From: an uncultured Collinsella sp.
GTDB lineage: Bacteria > Actinomycetota > Coriobacteriia > Coriobacteriales > Coriobacteriaceae
NCBI GenBank assembly: GCA_900550595.1
Contig: URTB01000049.1
Coordinates: 1-8,588 of the forward strand
Reading direction: 5' to 3'
Length of the DNA stretch: 8,588 bases
The notes below the pieces were generated by a model. That model was given only the letters and a program-made list of their open reading frames with translations. It was not told the DNA's origin and searched no databases. Positions 1 through 5,891 of this stretch are shown in pieces. Positions within the stretch are counted from its first letter, which is position 1. Every line of letters begins with the position of its first letter. A program made the translations under genes and the position numbers.

Positions 1-295
1 AGCGCCAATGGTCGCCGGCAGCCTCGCTCCACAGGCGGCGCACCGTCGCCCAGGTGTCGCGGGGTTTCTCGTCCTCGTCCTCGTCGTCCACATCGCGCAT
101 GCGCTCTGCCTCAGCGCGGGCGCGCTCGTCCTCGGCGCGCTCGTTTTCCTCGTAGAGCGCTTGGCGGCGAGCCTCGCGCTCGGCTGCAGCCTTGGCGGCG
201 TCATCCAGCTCGGGTGCCACGGCAGCCGTTTCCTCGACCAGCCCCGCGGCAACGGCGCCATCACCGCCGCTCTGCTTCTTGAGCTCCTCGGCCAT
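1..295 (-). CDS. ABC exporter, second half-transporter subunit (N-terminal part only)
   Basis: This is the first 98 residues of a protein that runs off the left edge. Its ATG lies one base after the stop of the upstream ABC subunit, and a near-perfect Shine-Dalgarno AGGGAGGTGA sits at 301-310, five bases upstream, so the two genes are almost certainly co-translated. The visible part starts MAEELKKQ and is a long hydrophilic extension: alanine-rich to about residue 38, then strongly charged (about 39-80), with an aspartate/glutamate run near residues 68-77. It ends in TWATVRRLW, which resembles the amphipathic lead-in to the first membrane segment of ABC exporters. No ATPase domain is visible, so the identity rests on position behind a TM287-like subunit that needs a partner. 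The inference is that this is the subunit with the intact catalytic Walker B. The charged extension is unusually long for this class. Confidence 0.8.
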   Translation of the reverse strand, partial: MAEELKKQSGGDGAVAAGLVEETAAVAPELDDAAKAAAEREARRQALYEENERAEDERARAEAERMRDVDDEDEDEKPRDTWATVRRLWSEAAGDHWR

Positions 296-296
296 G

Positions 297-2033
297 CTAC
301 TCACCTCCCTTCATTTGCGATTCCGCGATGGCGCGGTACACCTCGCAGGTTTCCATAAGCTCGTCGTGCGTGCCTAGGCCCACGACCTCGCCATCCCTGA
401 GCACCACGATCTGGTCGGCATGCAGAATGGTCGAGATACGCTGCGCGATGATGAGCACCGCTGCGTCACGTGTCTCATCTTGTAACGCATGGCGCAGGGC
501 GGCATCAGTCTTAAAGTCCAGGGCCGAAAAACTATCGTCGAAGATATATAGATCGGCGCGCTTCATGAGTGCGCGAGCAATGGCCAGGCGCTGGCGCTGG
601 CCGCCCGAGAAGTTCGTGCCGCCCTGGGCCACCGGCGTATCGAGCCCCTGGGGCTGGTCGAGCACAAAGGTGCTCTGGGCAACCTCCAGCGCATGGAGCA
701 TGTCAGCCTCAGTCGCGCCTTCGTTGCCAAAGCGCAGGTTGCTTGCAACGGTGCCCGAGAACAGCCACGCCTTCTGCGGCACATAGGCGATGTGTCCACG
801 GATCTCATCTTGCGAAAGGTCGTGCAGATCGATGCCGTTCAGGCGAATGGCGCCCTTCGTTGCATCGTGGAAGCGAAGCAGGAGCTTGGCCACCGTTGAC
901 TTGCCCGAGCCCGTTGAGCCCACGATTGCGGTCGTCTGACCGCGGCGACAGGTAAAGTTCAGATCGCACAGCGTGTCCTCGTCGGCGTCGTCAAAACGGA
1001 ACGACACGTGGTCGAACACGGCCACCGCGCCGGCTCCGTCCTTTGAGTCGGACGTGCCCGCGTCGAGCGTGCCCTCACCATCGACGATGCTCGGCTCAAT
1101 CTCCAGCACCTGCTGCGCACGGCTGAGGCACGCCGCGGCGCGCGGAAGCGTCAGCACCACCATCTGCGCCATCATCACAAAGAACAGGATCAGGATCGCG
1201 TACTCCAGCACCGCGGAGATGCTCGCGATCTGCATCGCATGGACGCCCACGCGGTTGCCGCCCACCCACAGCACCGCCACCTCGGCGATGTTCATCAAAA
1301 AGAAACTGGAGCTGTCGAGCCCCACAAACAGGTGGTTGACCTTAATGGCGTTGTCCGCGTAATCGCTAAATACCTCATCCAGGCGCTGCTCCTCGTGGCG
1401 CTCCTTATTGAAAGCGCGGATGACGCGAACGCCCACGATGTTCTCGCGCAGCACCACGTTCATACGGTCGATAAAGCTCTGAAGGCGCATAAAAATCGGC
1501 GCGGCGTTAGCCACCGTAAAGACCGCCGCCACCAGCACGATCGCAACCACCACGCCCAGCAGCGTTCCCATGGCGGGATCGATGAACCAAGCAAAAATGA
1601 TGCCCGCGACGGCCAAGAACGGCACCGGCAGCACCAACTGAATCGTCTGAAGGATTGCCTGCTGAATCACGTTGATGTCGTTGAGCGAGCGCGTGATCAT
1701 CGACCCCGTGCCAAAGCGCTCAAAGTCGCTGGCAGCGAGCTCGAGCGATTTGTCGTACACGGCATTGCGGATATCGCAGGCCACGTTGGCGGCCAGGCGC
1801 GCCGAAAGATAGCAGCCCAGCACCGTGCCGCCGCTGGCCATGCCGGTCGCGATAAGCATGTACAGGCCGTTACGTAAAATATAGTCGACATCGCCCGTGG
1901 TAATACCGGTGTTGACCATGTTCGCCAGCATCGTGGGAACCAACAGCGTACCGACGTTATCTATCAGCACCGCAAACAGCGTCACCGCAATCAGACCGCG
2001 GTACGGCCTCATAAACCTCATTAAGAGTCGCAT
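297..2033 (-). CDS. ABC exporter half-transporter (permease-ATPase fusion), degenerate-site subunit
   Basis: This 578-residue half-transporter has the length usual for type I ABC exporters. Membrane segments occupy roughly residues 12-300. The nucleotide-binding domain follows: Walker A GSTGSGKST (372-380), Q-loop Gln420 (YVPQ), signature FSGGQ (475-479), Walker B LYIFDD (495-500) and D-loop SALD (503-506). Two catalytic positions are altered: the residue after Walker B is Asp500 instead of Glu, and the switch histidine is Gln531 (IIAQRIST). TM287 of the TM287/288 heterodimer and similar subunits carry this pair of changes, so the protein should pair with the next gene to form one active and one silent ATP site. 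The start overlaps the MarR gene by 13 bases and has AGGGGG a few bases upstream. The role is inferred to be export of a drug, lipid or peptide; the substrate cannot be read from sequence. Confidence 0.95.
   Translation of the reverse strand: MRLLMRFMRPYRGLIAVTLFAVLIDNVGTLLVPTMLANMVNTGITTGDVDYILRNGLYMLIATGMASGGTVLGCYLSARLAANVACDIRNAVYDKSLELAASDFERFGTGSMITRSLNDINVIQQAILQTIQLVLPVPFLAVAGIIFAWFIDPAMGTLLGVVVAIVLVAAVFTVANAAPIFMRLQSFIDRMNVVLRENIVGVRVIRAFNKERHEEQRLDEVFSDYADNAIKVNHLFVGLDSSSFFLMNIAEVAVLWVGGNRVGVHAMQIASISAVLEYAILILFFVMMAQMVVLTLPRAAACLSRAQQVLEIEPSIVDGEGTLDAGTSDSKDGAGAVAVFDHVSFRFDDADEDTLCDLNFTCRRGQTTAIVGSTGSGKSTVAKLLLRFHDATKGAIRLNGIDLHDLSQDEIRGHIAYVPQKAWLFSGTVASNLRFGNEGATEADMLHALEVAQSTFVLDQPQGLDTPVAQGGTNFSGGQRQRLAIARALMKRADLYIFDDSFSALDFKTDAALRHALQDETRDAAVLIIAQRISTILHADQIVVLRDGEVVGLGTHDELMETCEVYRAIAESQMKGGE
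301..310 (-). promoter_or_regulatory. Strong Shine-Dalgarno for the second ABC subunit
   Basis: AGGGAGGTGA on the minus strand, five bases before the ATG at 295. It contains GGAGGTGA, which matches the anti-Shine-Dalgarno over eight bases. It lies inside the last codons of the upstream ABC gene and fixes the start of the partner gene. Confidence 0.85.
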
Positions 2034-2521
2034 GTGTCCCCCTCGCTCTTATCGTCAGCCTCGTTCTCGGCGGCCACTTGACGTTTAAATGCCTCGCACT
2101 CTTCGTTCAGAACATGGGAGAATTTACCGACCAGGCGCATGATCTCGCGCTGTTCCCACGGCTCGAGCGCTTCGAATGCCTGTTGCTCGGCTTTTTGCGC
2201 CGGTAACGCGTAGCGCTTGGCAAACCGCACGCCTTCTTCGGTCAATCGCACAACCTTGTTCTTACGACTGCCCTCGGCAAACTCCAACGTCGCAAGCCCT
2301 CGCGCCCTAAGCGTCTTGATCGCCGAATTGATGGTCTGTTTGCTGTAGAACCATTCACTCGTCAGCCGACTCACGGCAACGCTTCCGCCCGCTGCACTCG
2401 TGTCGACGAGCATCCAGTAGGCGCAGTCCGAAAGACCGCAGGTACGCGCGAACTCCGAATAGATACGGTCAAGCCCGTTAAGCATCCGGTCGAAATCGAC
2501 CAGGCTAACTGCACTATTCAT
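2021..2521 (-). CDS. MarR-family transcriptional regulator
   Basis: This is a winged-helix repressor-type protein of 166 residues from the chosen start. The recognition region is VSRLTSEWFYSKQTINSAIKTLRARG (about residues 50-75), followed by a charged wing containing EGSRKNKVVRLTEEG. The N- and C-terminal helices would form the dimer interface seen in MarR proteins. The C-terminal tail is acidic. An ATG at 2533 would add four residues (MVGE) but has no ribosome site. The ATG at 2521 follows GGTGGGAG, so I prefer it. The stop overlaps the start of the ABC exporter gene by 13 bases, so the regulator is first in a three-gene operon. MarR genes heading ABC exporter operons usually repress them until a ligand binds. 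The two palindromes upstream fit autorepression. The ligand is unknown. Confidence 0.9.
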   Translation of the reverse strand: MNSAVSLVDFDRMLNGLDRIYSEFARTCGLSDCAYWMLVDTSAAGGSVAVSRLTSEWFYSKQTINSAIKTLRARGLATLEFAEGSRKNKVVRLTEEGVRFAKRYALPAQKAEQQAFEALEPWEQREIMRLVGKFSHVLNEECEAFKRQVAAENEADDKSEGDTCDS

Positions 2522-2537
2522 CTCTCCCACCATTCGA

Positions 2538-2555
2538 TAGTCCGAGTTTTGACCA
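2538..2555. promoter_or_regulatory. Putative MarR operator, gene-proximal copy
   Basis: The 16-mer TAGTCCGAGTTTTGAC (2538-2553) recurs exactly at 2572-2587. With two more bases this copy is TAGTC-N8-GACCA, an imperfect inverted repeat. It lies 16 bases before the preferred MarR start and just downstream of the predicted transcription start. Operator function is inferred from symmetry, repetition and position. Confidence 0.6.
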
Positions 2556-2567
2556 ATTTATATCTCT

Positions 2568-2596
2568 ACATTAGTCCGAGTTTTGACTATCGTCAA
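2568..2596 (-). promoter_or_regulatory. Predicted promoter of the marR-ABC operon
   Basis: On the minus strand, TTGACG (2596-2591) is separated by exactly 17 bases from TAATGT (2573-2568). The -35 matches five of six consensus bases. The -10 matches only three, but these are the key T1, A2 and T6. The start of transcription would fall near 2561, giving a leader of about 40 bases to the ATG at 2521. Confidence 0.5.
2572..2589. promoter_or_regulatory. Putative MarR operator, promoter-spacer copy
   Basis: TAGTC-N8-GACTA, an inverted repeat with perfect 5-bp arms and the same core as the copy 34 bp away. It fills the spacer between the predicted -35 (2591-2596) and -10 (2568-2573), and it overlaps the upstream part of the -10. 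A bound dimer there should block RNA polymerase. A 34-bp centre-to-centre distance is a little over three helical turns. Confidence 0.65.
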
Positions 2597-2638
2597 TACG
2601 CTCGTTGTTTATGGTCGGCTCTACATAAGCATATCGAC

Positions 2639-2674
2639 AAAAAAGACCGCCGGCGCGGGGGCGGCGCCGGCGGT
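2639..2674 (-). terminator. Rho-independent terminator of the 96-residue protein gene
   Basis: A perfect 11-bp GC stem (2646-2656 with 2664-2674, arm ACCGCCGGCGC) has a 7-base loop and is followed on the minus strand by CTTTTTT (2645-2639). It begins 27 bases after the stop of the minus-strand gene at 2701-2991. It also separates that gene from the marR operon promoter downstream. Confidence 0.9.
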
Positions 2675-2700
2675 TGCGAGAGAATATCAGTTGTTGGCCG

Positions 2701-2991
2701 TTAGGCAGCAACGGCCTCATAGACCGTAGCGCCCGAGAAGCTGTCATGCAGGCTCTTGCCGGCAATCCACGGCAGCTCGACGACCTCGCAGACCGTGTTG
2801 ACCAACTCAGAACAGTCAGTAAAGTGGCCCTTGTCGTTGAGGGCCTCGCAATCCTGAACACGCCAATAGCCATCGGTGTGCGTGATGTAGTACTCGTGAT
2901 CGTTGATCGACACGAAAGCGCGCGTCTTGGAACGCAGCAGCTTCAGAAATCCTTCGAAATCGGTCTCGACGACATCTCCAGCCTGGAACAT
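2701..2991 (-). CDS. Small protein of unknown function (96 aa)
   Basis: I do not recognise this protein. The start MFQAGDVVETDFEG is chosen because AGGAGGT lies six bases upstream. A longer reading from an ATG at 3027 (adding MRRGGAGPGGNI) has its nearest AGGAG 15 bases away and is less likely. The product is soluble-looking and acidic, with no signal peptide or membrane segment. Its middle (AFVSINDHEYYITHTDGYWRVQDCEAL, about residues 25-51) alternates polar and hydrophobic residues like a small antiparallel sheet. Cysteines are at 48, 60 and 68. It stands alone: the nitroreductase upstream diverges from it and a strong terminator follows it. Its own terminator and strong ribosome site argue that it is a real, expressed gene. 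No function should be assigned. Confidence 0.8.
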   Translation of the reverse strand: MFQAGDVVETDFEGFLKLLRSKTRAFVSINDHEYYITHTDGYWRVQDCEALNDKGHFTDCSELVNTVCEVVELPWIAGKSLHDSFSGATVYEAVAA

Positions 2992-3027
2992 GATGTTACC
3001 TCCTGGCCCGGCGCCACCACGGCGCAT

Positions 3028-3065
3028 TGATAAACGTTGGTACTCCTTTAGTAAAACCTTTATCA
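3028..3065 (-). promoter_or_regulatory. Inverted repeat in the leader of the 96-residue protein gene
   Basis: TGATAAA (3028-3034) and TTTATCA (3059-3065) are perfect 7-bp complements. A weaker inner pairing (TACT 3041-3044 with AGTA 3050-3053) leaves a small loop holding AAAGG of the minus-strand AAAGGAG. The element ends 36 bases before the preferred ATG. It may be an operator or a leader hairpin. Function is inferred from symmetry alone. Confidence 0.35.
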
Positions 3066-3145
3066 GAGGTTATGCGTTCGTCATTTAGGCAAGTGGTAAA
3101 AAACCGCAGGGTAGACGGGATAAAACGTTTAACCATCCCATTTGT

Positions 3146-3174
3146 TTGTCACATTCTGAAGGTACTTTTATGCA
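3146..3174 (+). promoter_or_regulatory. Possible promoter of the nitroreductase gene
   Basis: TTGTCA (3146-3151), a 17-base spacer and TATGCA (3169-3174) lie in the AT-richer gap before the nitroreductase. The -35 matches five of six consensus bases and the -10 only three. The leader would be about 105 bases. This is a weak call, made because no better pair is visible. Confidence 0.25.
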
Positions 3175-3285
3175 AACCTACTTTCCCAATTGGAATCTAT
3201 CCTTTTGGCCGGGCAATTGACCGTCTATCGTTTGAGCCCGACGGGTATGAACGGGGCATCTGCAACGCCACCGCAAGGAGACACC

Positions 3286-3807
3286 ATGGAGACTATCGAA
3301 GCACTCATTCACCGCCGCAGCTGCCGCAACTACAGCGATCGTCCCGTCGAGGCCGAAAAGCTTGCACGTATTATCGAAGCCGGCCAATATGCACCGAGCG
3401 GCATGGGCCGCCAGCCGGTGACGTTTGTCGCCGTCACCGACCCCGCGACCGTCGAGCGTCTCTCGCAGCTCAACGCGCAAGTCATGGGCAGCAACAGCGA
3501 CCCCTTCTATGGCGCCAAGACCGTTGTGGTGGTGCTGGTTGACCGCAGCGTGCCCACACATCTGGAAGACGGCTCGCTCGCCATGGGCAACCTGCTCAAC
3601 GCTGCCTATGCGCTGGGCGTTGATTCGTGCTGGATTCATCGCGCCCACGAGGTTTTCGATTCGCCCGAGGGCCTGGAGCTACTGGCCAGTTGGGGTCTAC
3701 CCGCCGACGGCAGCCTGCGCGGTGTCGGTCACTGCATTCTGGGCTATGCCGAGGACACGCTGCCCGAGCCCAAACCCCGCCGCGACAACGTGGTGTACGT
3801 CAAGTAG
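3286..3807 (+). CDS. Nitroreductase family protein (FMN-dependent oxidoreductase)
   Basis: This 173-residue protein belongs to the small single-domain nitroreductase group. The N-terminal IHRRSCRNYSDRPV holds the Arg10-Arg11-Ser12-x-Arg14 signature that contacts FMN phosphate. APSGMGRQP (36-44) is the second flavin loop, and SLAMGNLLNAAYALGVDSCWI (97-117) is the family's central helix and turn. GYAED (153-157) with the following Arg-rich segment (RR at 165-166) closes the flavin site. Family members act as cytoplasmic homodimers, moving electrons from NAD(P)H to nitro compounds, quinones or other acceptors; the true substrate is not visible. The ATG is fixed by AAGGAG five bases upstream. An in-frame ATG at 3190 would add 32 unconserved residues and is rejected. 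The gene stands alone on the plus strand and converges on the membrane-protein gene at 3863-4438. Confidence 0.93.
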   Translation: METIEALIHRRSCRNYSDRPVEAEKLARIIEAGQYAPSGMGRQPVTFVAVTDPATVERLSQLNAQVMGSNSDPFYGAKTVVVVLVDRSVPTHLEDGSLAMGNLLNAAYALGVDSCWIHRAHEVFDSPEGLELLASWGLPADGSLRGVGHCILGYAEDTLPEPKPRRDNVVYVK

Positions 3808-3825
3808 CGCAGGAGTGTCCCAAAC

Positions 3826-3860
3826 TGCCGGCAGAAAAGGAACGTCCCCTTCTGCCGGCA
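3826..3860. repeat. Palindromic hairpin between convergent genes (possible bidirectional terminator or REP-like element)
   Basis: TGCCGGCAGAA (3826-3836) pairs perfectly over 11 bp with 3850-3860. Two mismatches and two more pairs follow, so only the few bases around AACG stay open. It begins 18 bases after the nitroreductase stop and ends two bases from the stop of the convergent minus-strand gene. Neither side has a proper U-tract, so termination would be weak or helped by other factors. The core CTGCC...AAAAGGAAC resembles a second hairpin at 7936-7970. Confidence 0.6.
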
Positions 3861-3862
3861 AG

Positions 3863-4438
3863 CTATGTTGATATTTGAGTTGTCGTCGTTTCGTTCGTCT
3901 GGGCCGTTTCGGCTTCGCTGCCTTGTTCGTCCTCGTCCTTTTGCGCATCGGCGATGGTGGAGGCCGCCGCAACGATACCGCGCTGGGGTGCGACGCCCGT
4001 CTGGGTCTGAGCGCCCTCGACAACTTCTGTACCTACATGCGCGAGCTCGGGCGATTTAAACATTGCGTCCAAGTTGGTGCCACCGCCGGCGTAGCCAAGC
4101 GCGGCGAGTGCGATGACGATCACTGCAACGACGGCCACGATCGGCACATAACGATGCCAACCAGCGGGATTGAGCCCGCTGCGGCGAGCCGCCCCGCGGC
4201 TGATGTAACCGAGCGTGCCGTCGTGCTTGAGCTTTGAGCCCACCACGCGCTTGCGGCCCCACAGCGAGGACTCTGCCTGCATTGCCAAGCGAGCGCTTGC
4301 CGAAGGATAGCCATATTTAGTGCGCTTGAACGAGCCATCAAACCCCGAGGCGTGTTTGCCCCACGTCACCGATGTCGTGCGTCGGTTAACCGGCGCGGCG
4401 CTCCGCCTTCTGCGGCTCGGTTTTGAAGTCTCAGCCAT
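3863..4438 (-). CDS. Single-pass membrane protein of unknown function
   Basis: I recognise no family in this 191-residue protein. The first 95 residues are strongly basic (RRRR at 9-12, several K/R clusters) and rich in Ser and Gly. One hydrophobic segment follows (about 97-117, VPIVAVVAVIVIALAALGYAG), then an acidic tail rich in Thr, Gln, Glu and Ala. Charge balance places the basic part in the cytoplasm and the tail outside. No signal peptidase site is evident, so it looks like a type II-oriented anchored protein. The start at 4438 follows GAGGG closely. An in-frame GTG at 4492 lies upstream of the likely -10 element and is rejected. The downstream hairpin at 3826-3860 is shared with the convergent nitroreductase. 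The basic N-terminus could bind nucleic acid or lipid headgroups, but this is speculation. Confidence 0.8.
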   Translation of the reverse strand: MAETSKPSRRRRSAAPVNRRTTSVTWGKHASGFDGSFKRTKYGYPSASARLAMQAESSLWGRKRVVGSKLKHDGTLGYISRGAARRSGLNPAGWHRYVPIVAVVAVIVIALAALGYAGGGTNLDAMFKSPELAHVGTEVVEGAQTQTGVAPQRGIVAAASTIADAQKDEDEQGSEAETAQTNETTTTQIST

Positions 4439-4482
4439 ATGCCCTCGCACGCCGTAACCAAATCGAAACAATAACGCTTTGG

Positions 4483-4511
4483 ACTGTAGCACACGCGTCG
4501 CGCGCGGTCAC
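4483..4511 (-). promoter_or_regulatory. Predicted extended -10 promoter of the membrane-protein gene
   Basis: On the minus strand, GTGACC (4511-4506) is followed after 17 bases by TACAGT (4488-4483), which is preceded by TG in the TGn position of an extended -10. Transcription would start near 4476. This gives a leader of about 40 bases to the ATG at 4438 and excludes the earlier GTG start. Confidence 0.45.
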
Positions 4512-4522
4512 GGGTGCCTCGC

Positions 4523-5740
4523 TCAACGGTCATCGTCCTTCAGCAAGCGCCACAGCGTTGTACGGCTTATGCCCAGCACCTCCGCCGCACGGGTTCGGTT
4601 GCCGTGGAGATGGTCTACAACCAGATGCGCGATATCTCGCTCGGTATCGGCCAGCGGTCGCAGGATATACAGGTCACTTTCAAGCGTCGGGGCGCCAAAG
4701 GTTGCGGTCTTAATCACGTCCTCTTGGGCGAGCACTTCCTCCGCCACAGCGCGGTCCACCGTGCCCGTCCCCACCAATATATACAGTCGTTCCGAGACCT
4801 CGCGGAGCTGCAGATAGTTGCGCGGCCAGCGGTAGGCATCGAGCGTCTTCGTCGCCGCAGCAGACAGCGTGGGCGCTGCCGTCCCAAATGCATCAGCGAG
4901 ATATTCCAAATAGCGCGCGACCTTCGTCGACGCGGCTCCCTGCTCGGCGATTGCCGGCGCGACGCTCACCGCACAGGCGAAGCGCTCGGTCACAAAGGCG
5001 GCTTGATCACTTTCGCCGCCGCCCGGCATGTCATTCGCCGTCAGCACCACATGGCAGCGCGTCGCCAACGCGGTGTCGGTCATCGTGGAGACCAGCTCGC
5101 GGAGGCGCTGGGGGCCAACCGCGTTCCAGCCCTCAATGCAAAGGGTCAGCCCCATTTGGAACAACGGCGATTCGACGCTTTTGAGTACATGGCGCCAACC
5201 GCGCTCGGTGAGCTCATCGAGCGCAACGGAAACAAAGGGCTGATCGGCAAAAGGACCGTCCAGATAGAGGCGCTTGGCGATCTCGACCTGACCCGCTCCC
5301 AGCTCGCCCTCGAGCATAAGAGGCACACCGCGCGCGTAACTCTCTGCAACCGGCGCAGCCACCGAGGCCGCCCCCTCAACGATGCCGTACGCGCTCGATT
5401 CGTAGCGGGCCTCAACTTCGTCGGCGTTGAGCCACTCGACGCCCGCATGCGCCGCGGCACCGCGCACCTCGCGGACCACGACGACCCAAAGCCCCCCGCC
5501 CTCTTTGTCGGTGGGGCGAACGGTCAGGCTCAGGCGCGCACCCGCACGCCCCATAACCAGACGCGCGCCGTCTCCTATACGGTCGAGGCGCTCAGCTACA
5601 AAAGCCGCCACATCCCGCTCAAGCGCCGCGTCATTCATGGTCGAGATCGCGACGTCCCCACGCGCATCGATTGCCAATGCCGAGGCCCCGGCAGCAGCCA
5701 GGGCCTCGGTCAAGATGTTCAGCTTGGCATCGCTATCCAT
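4523..5740 (-). CDS. NtrC-like Fis-type transcriptional regulator with a degenerate ATPase domain
   Basis: This 405-residue protein is built like a sigma-54 activator without the working parts. Residues 1-95 look PAS-like (ALAIDARGDV near 21-30; LWVVVVREV near 84-92). An AAA+-like core follows (about 115-345). Its Walker A equivalent, GELGAGQVE (145-153), has Gln151 where the ATP-binding Lys should be. The Walker B equivalent, LTLCIEGWNAV, lacks the Asp-Glu pair, and no GAFTGA loop is present. The sensor II region is recognisable (YRWPRNYLQLREVSERLYIL, 303-322). The C-terminus is a clear Fis-type helix-turn-helix, GNRTRAAEVLGISRTTLWRLLK (380-401). The start at 5740 follows AGGGG with six bases between. 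The protein probably binds DNA and regulates with ordinary sigma-70 polymerase, without ATP-driven remodelling. The neighbouring YeiH-family gene is a natural target. The effector is unknown. Confidence 0.85.
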   Translation of the reverse strand: MDSDAKLNILTEALAAAGASALAIDARGDVAISTMNDAALERDVAAFVAERLDRIGDGARLVMGRAGARLSLTVRPTDKEGGGLWVVVVREVRGAAAHAGVEWLNADEVEARYESSAYGIVEGAASVAAPVAESYARGVPLMLEGELGAGQVEIAKRLYLDGPFADQPFVSVALDELTERGWRHVLKSVESPLFQMGLTLCIEGWNAVGPQRLRELVSTMTDTALATRCHVVLTANDMPGGGESDQAAFVTERFACAVSVAPAIAEQGAASTKVARYLEYLADAFGTAAPTLSAAATKTLDAYRWPRNYLQLREVSERLYILVGTGTVDRAVAEEVLAQEDVIKTATFGAPTLESDLYILRPLADTERDIAHLVVDHLHGNRTRAAEVLGISRTTLWRLLKDDDR

Positions 5741-5776
5741 GATTTGCCCCTGTCCGCAGCGACGTGCAACCGCCGA

Positions 5777-5790
5777 CGGTCGCACGACCG
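5777..5790. promoter_or_regulatory. Possible operator upstream of the NtrC-like regulator
   Basis: CGGTCG-CA-CGACCG is a perfect inverted repeat of 6-bp arms, 37 bases before the regulator's ATG. Its size and symmetry fit a dimeric Fis-type helix-turn-helix, so autoregulation is possible. In GC-rich DNA such a palindrome can arise by chance. Confidence 0.3.
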
Positions 5791-5865
5791 AGTGTTTCAA
5801 AATTGAACGATATTGCTCACCAAACACTATAGGGCAGAAAGCGCCGTCCTGCGAGTATAGGTGTT

Positions 5866-5891
5866 GCCCCGCATCGCCATCCTGGCGGGGC
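5866..5891. repeat. Hairpin, 7-bp GC stem
   Basis: GCCCCGC (5866-5872) pairs with GCGGGGC (5885-5891) around a 12-base loop, with a nested GCC/GGC pairing as an alternative. It adjoins the longer hairpin and shares its base at 5891. No U-tract follows on either strand. Confidence 0.5.

Noticed and set aside
1239..1877. 212-residue open frame on the plus strand
   Set aside because: It is antisense to the membrane domain of the ABC exporter and His/Arg-rich, so it is a shadow.
2992..3027. Upstream start at 3027 for the 96-residue protein
   Set aside because: The nearest Shine-Dalgarno is 15 bases away, while AGGAGGT is ideally placed for the ATG at 2991.
3190..3285. Upstream start at 3190 for the nitroreductase
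   Set aside because: The extra 32 residues do not resemble the family, and AAGGAG is well placed for the ATG at 3286.
4439..4492. GTG start at 4492 for the membrane protein
   Set aside because: It lies upstream of the predicted extended -10 element at 4483-4488 and has no ribosome site.
4523..5740. Calling the regulator a sigma-54-dependent activator
   Set aside because: The Walker A Lys, Walker B acids and GAFTGA loop are all missing, so only the fold and the Fis-type DNA-binding domain support the relation.
4514..5806. 430-residue open frame on the plus strand
   Set aside because: It is antisense to the NtrC-like regulator, whose minus-strand frame has a clear Fis helix-turn-helix and sensor II motif. 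The plus-strand reading is Arg/His-rich with no motif, as expected from GC-rich codon bias.
5828..5833. TATAGT as the -10 of the NtrC-like regulator promoter
   Set aside because: It is a good -10 match, but the 17-base-upstream position (TCGCAG) does not resemble a -35 and there is no TG extension, so it is noted only within the intergenic entry.
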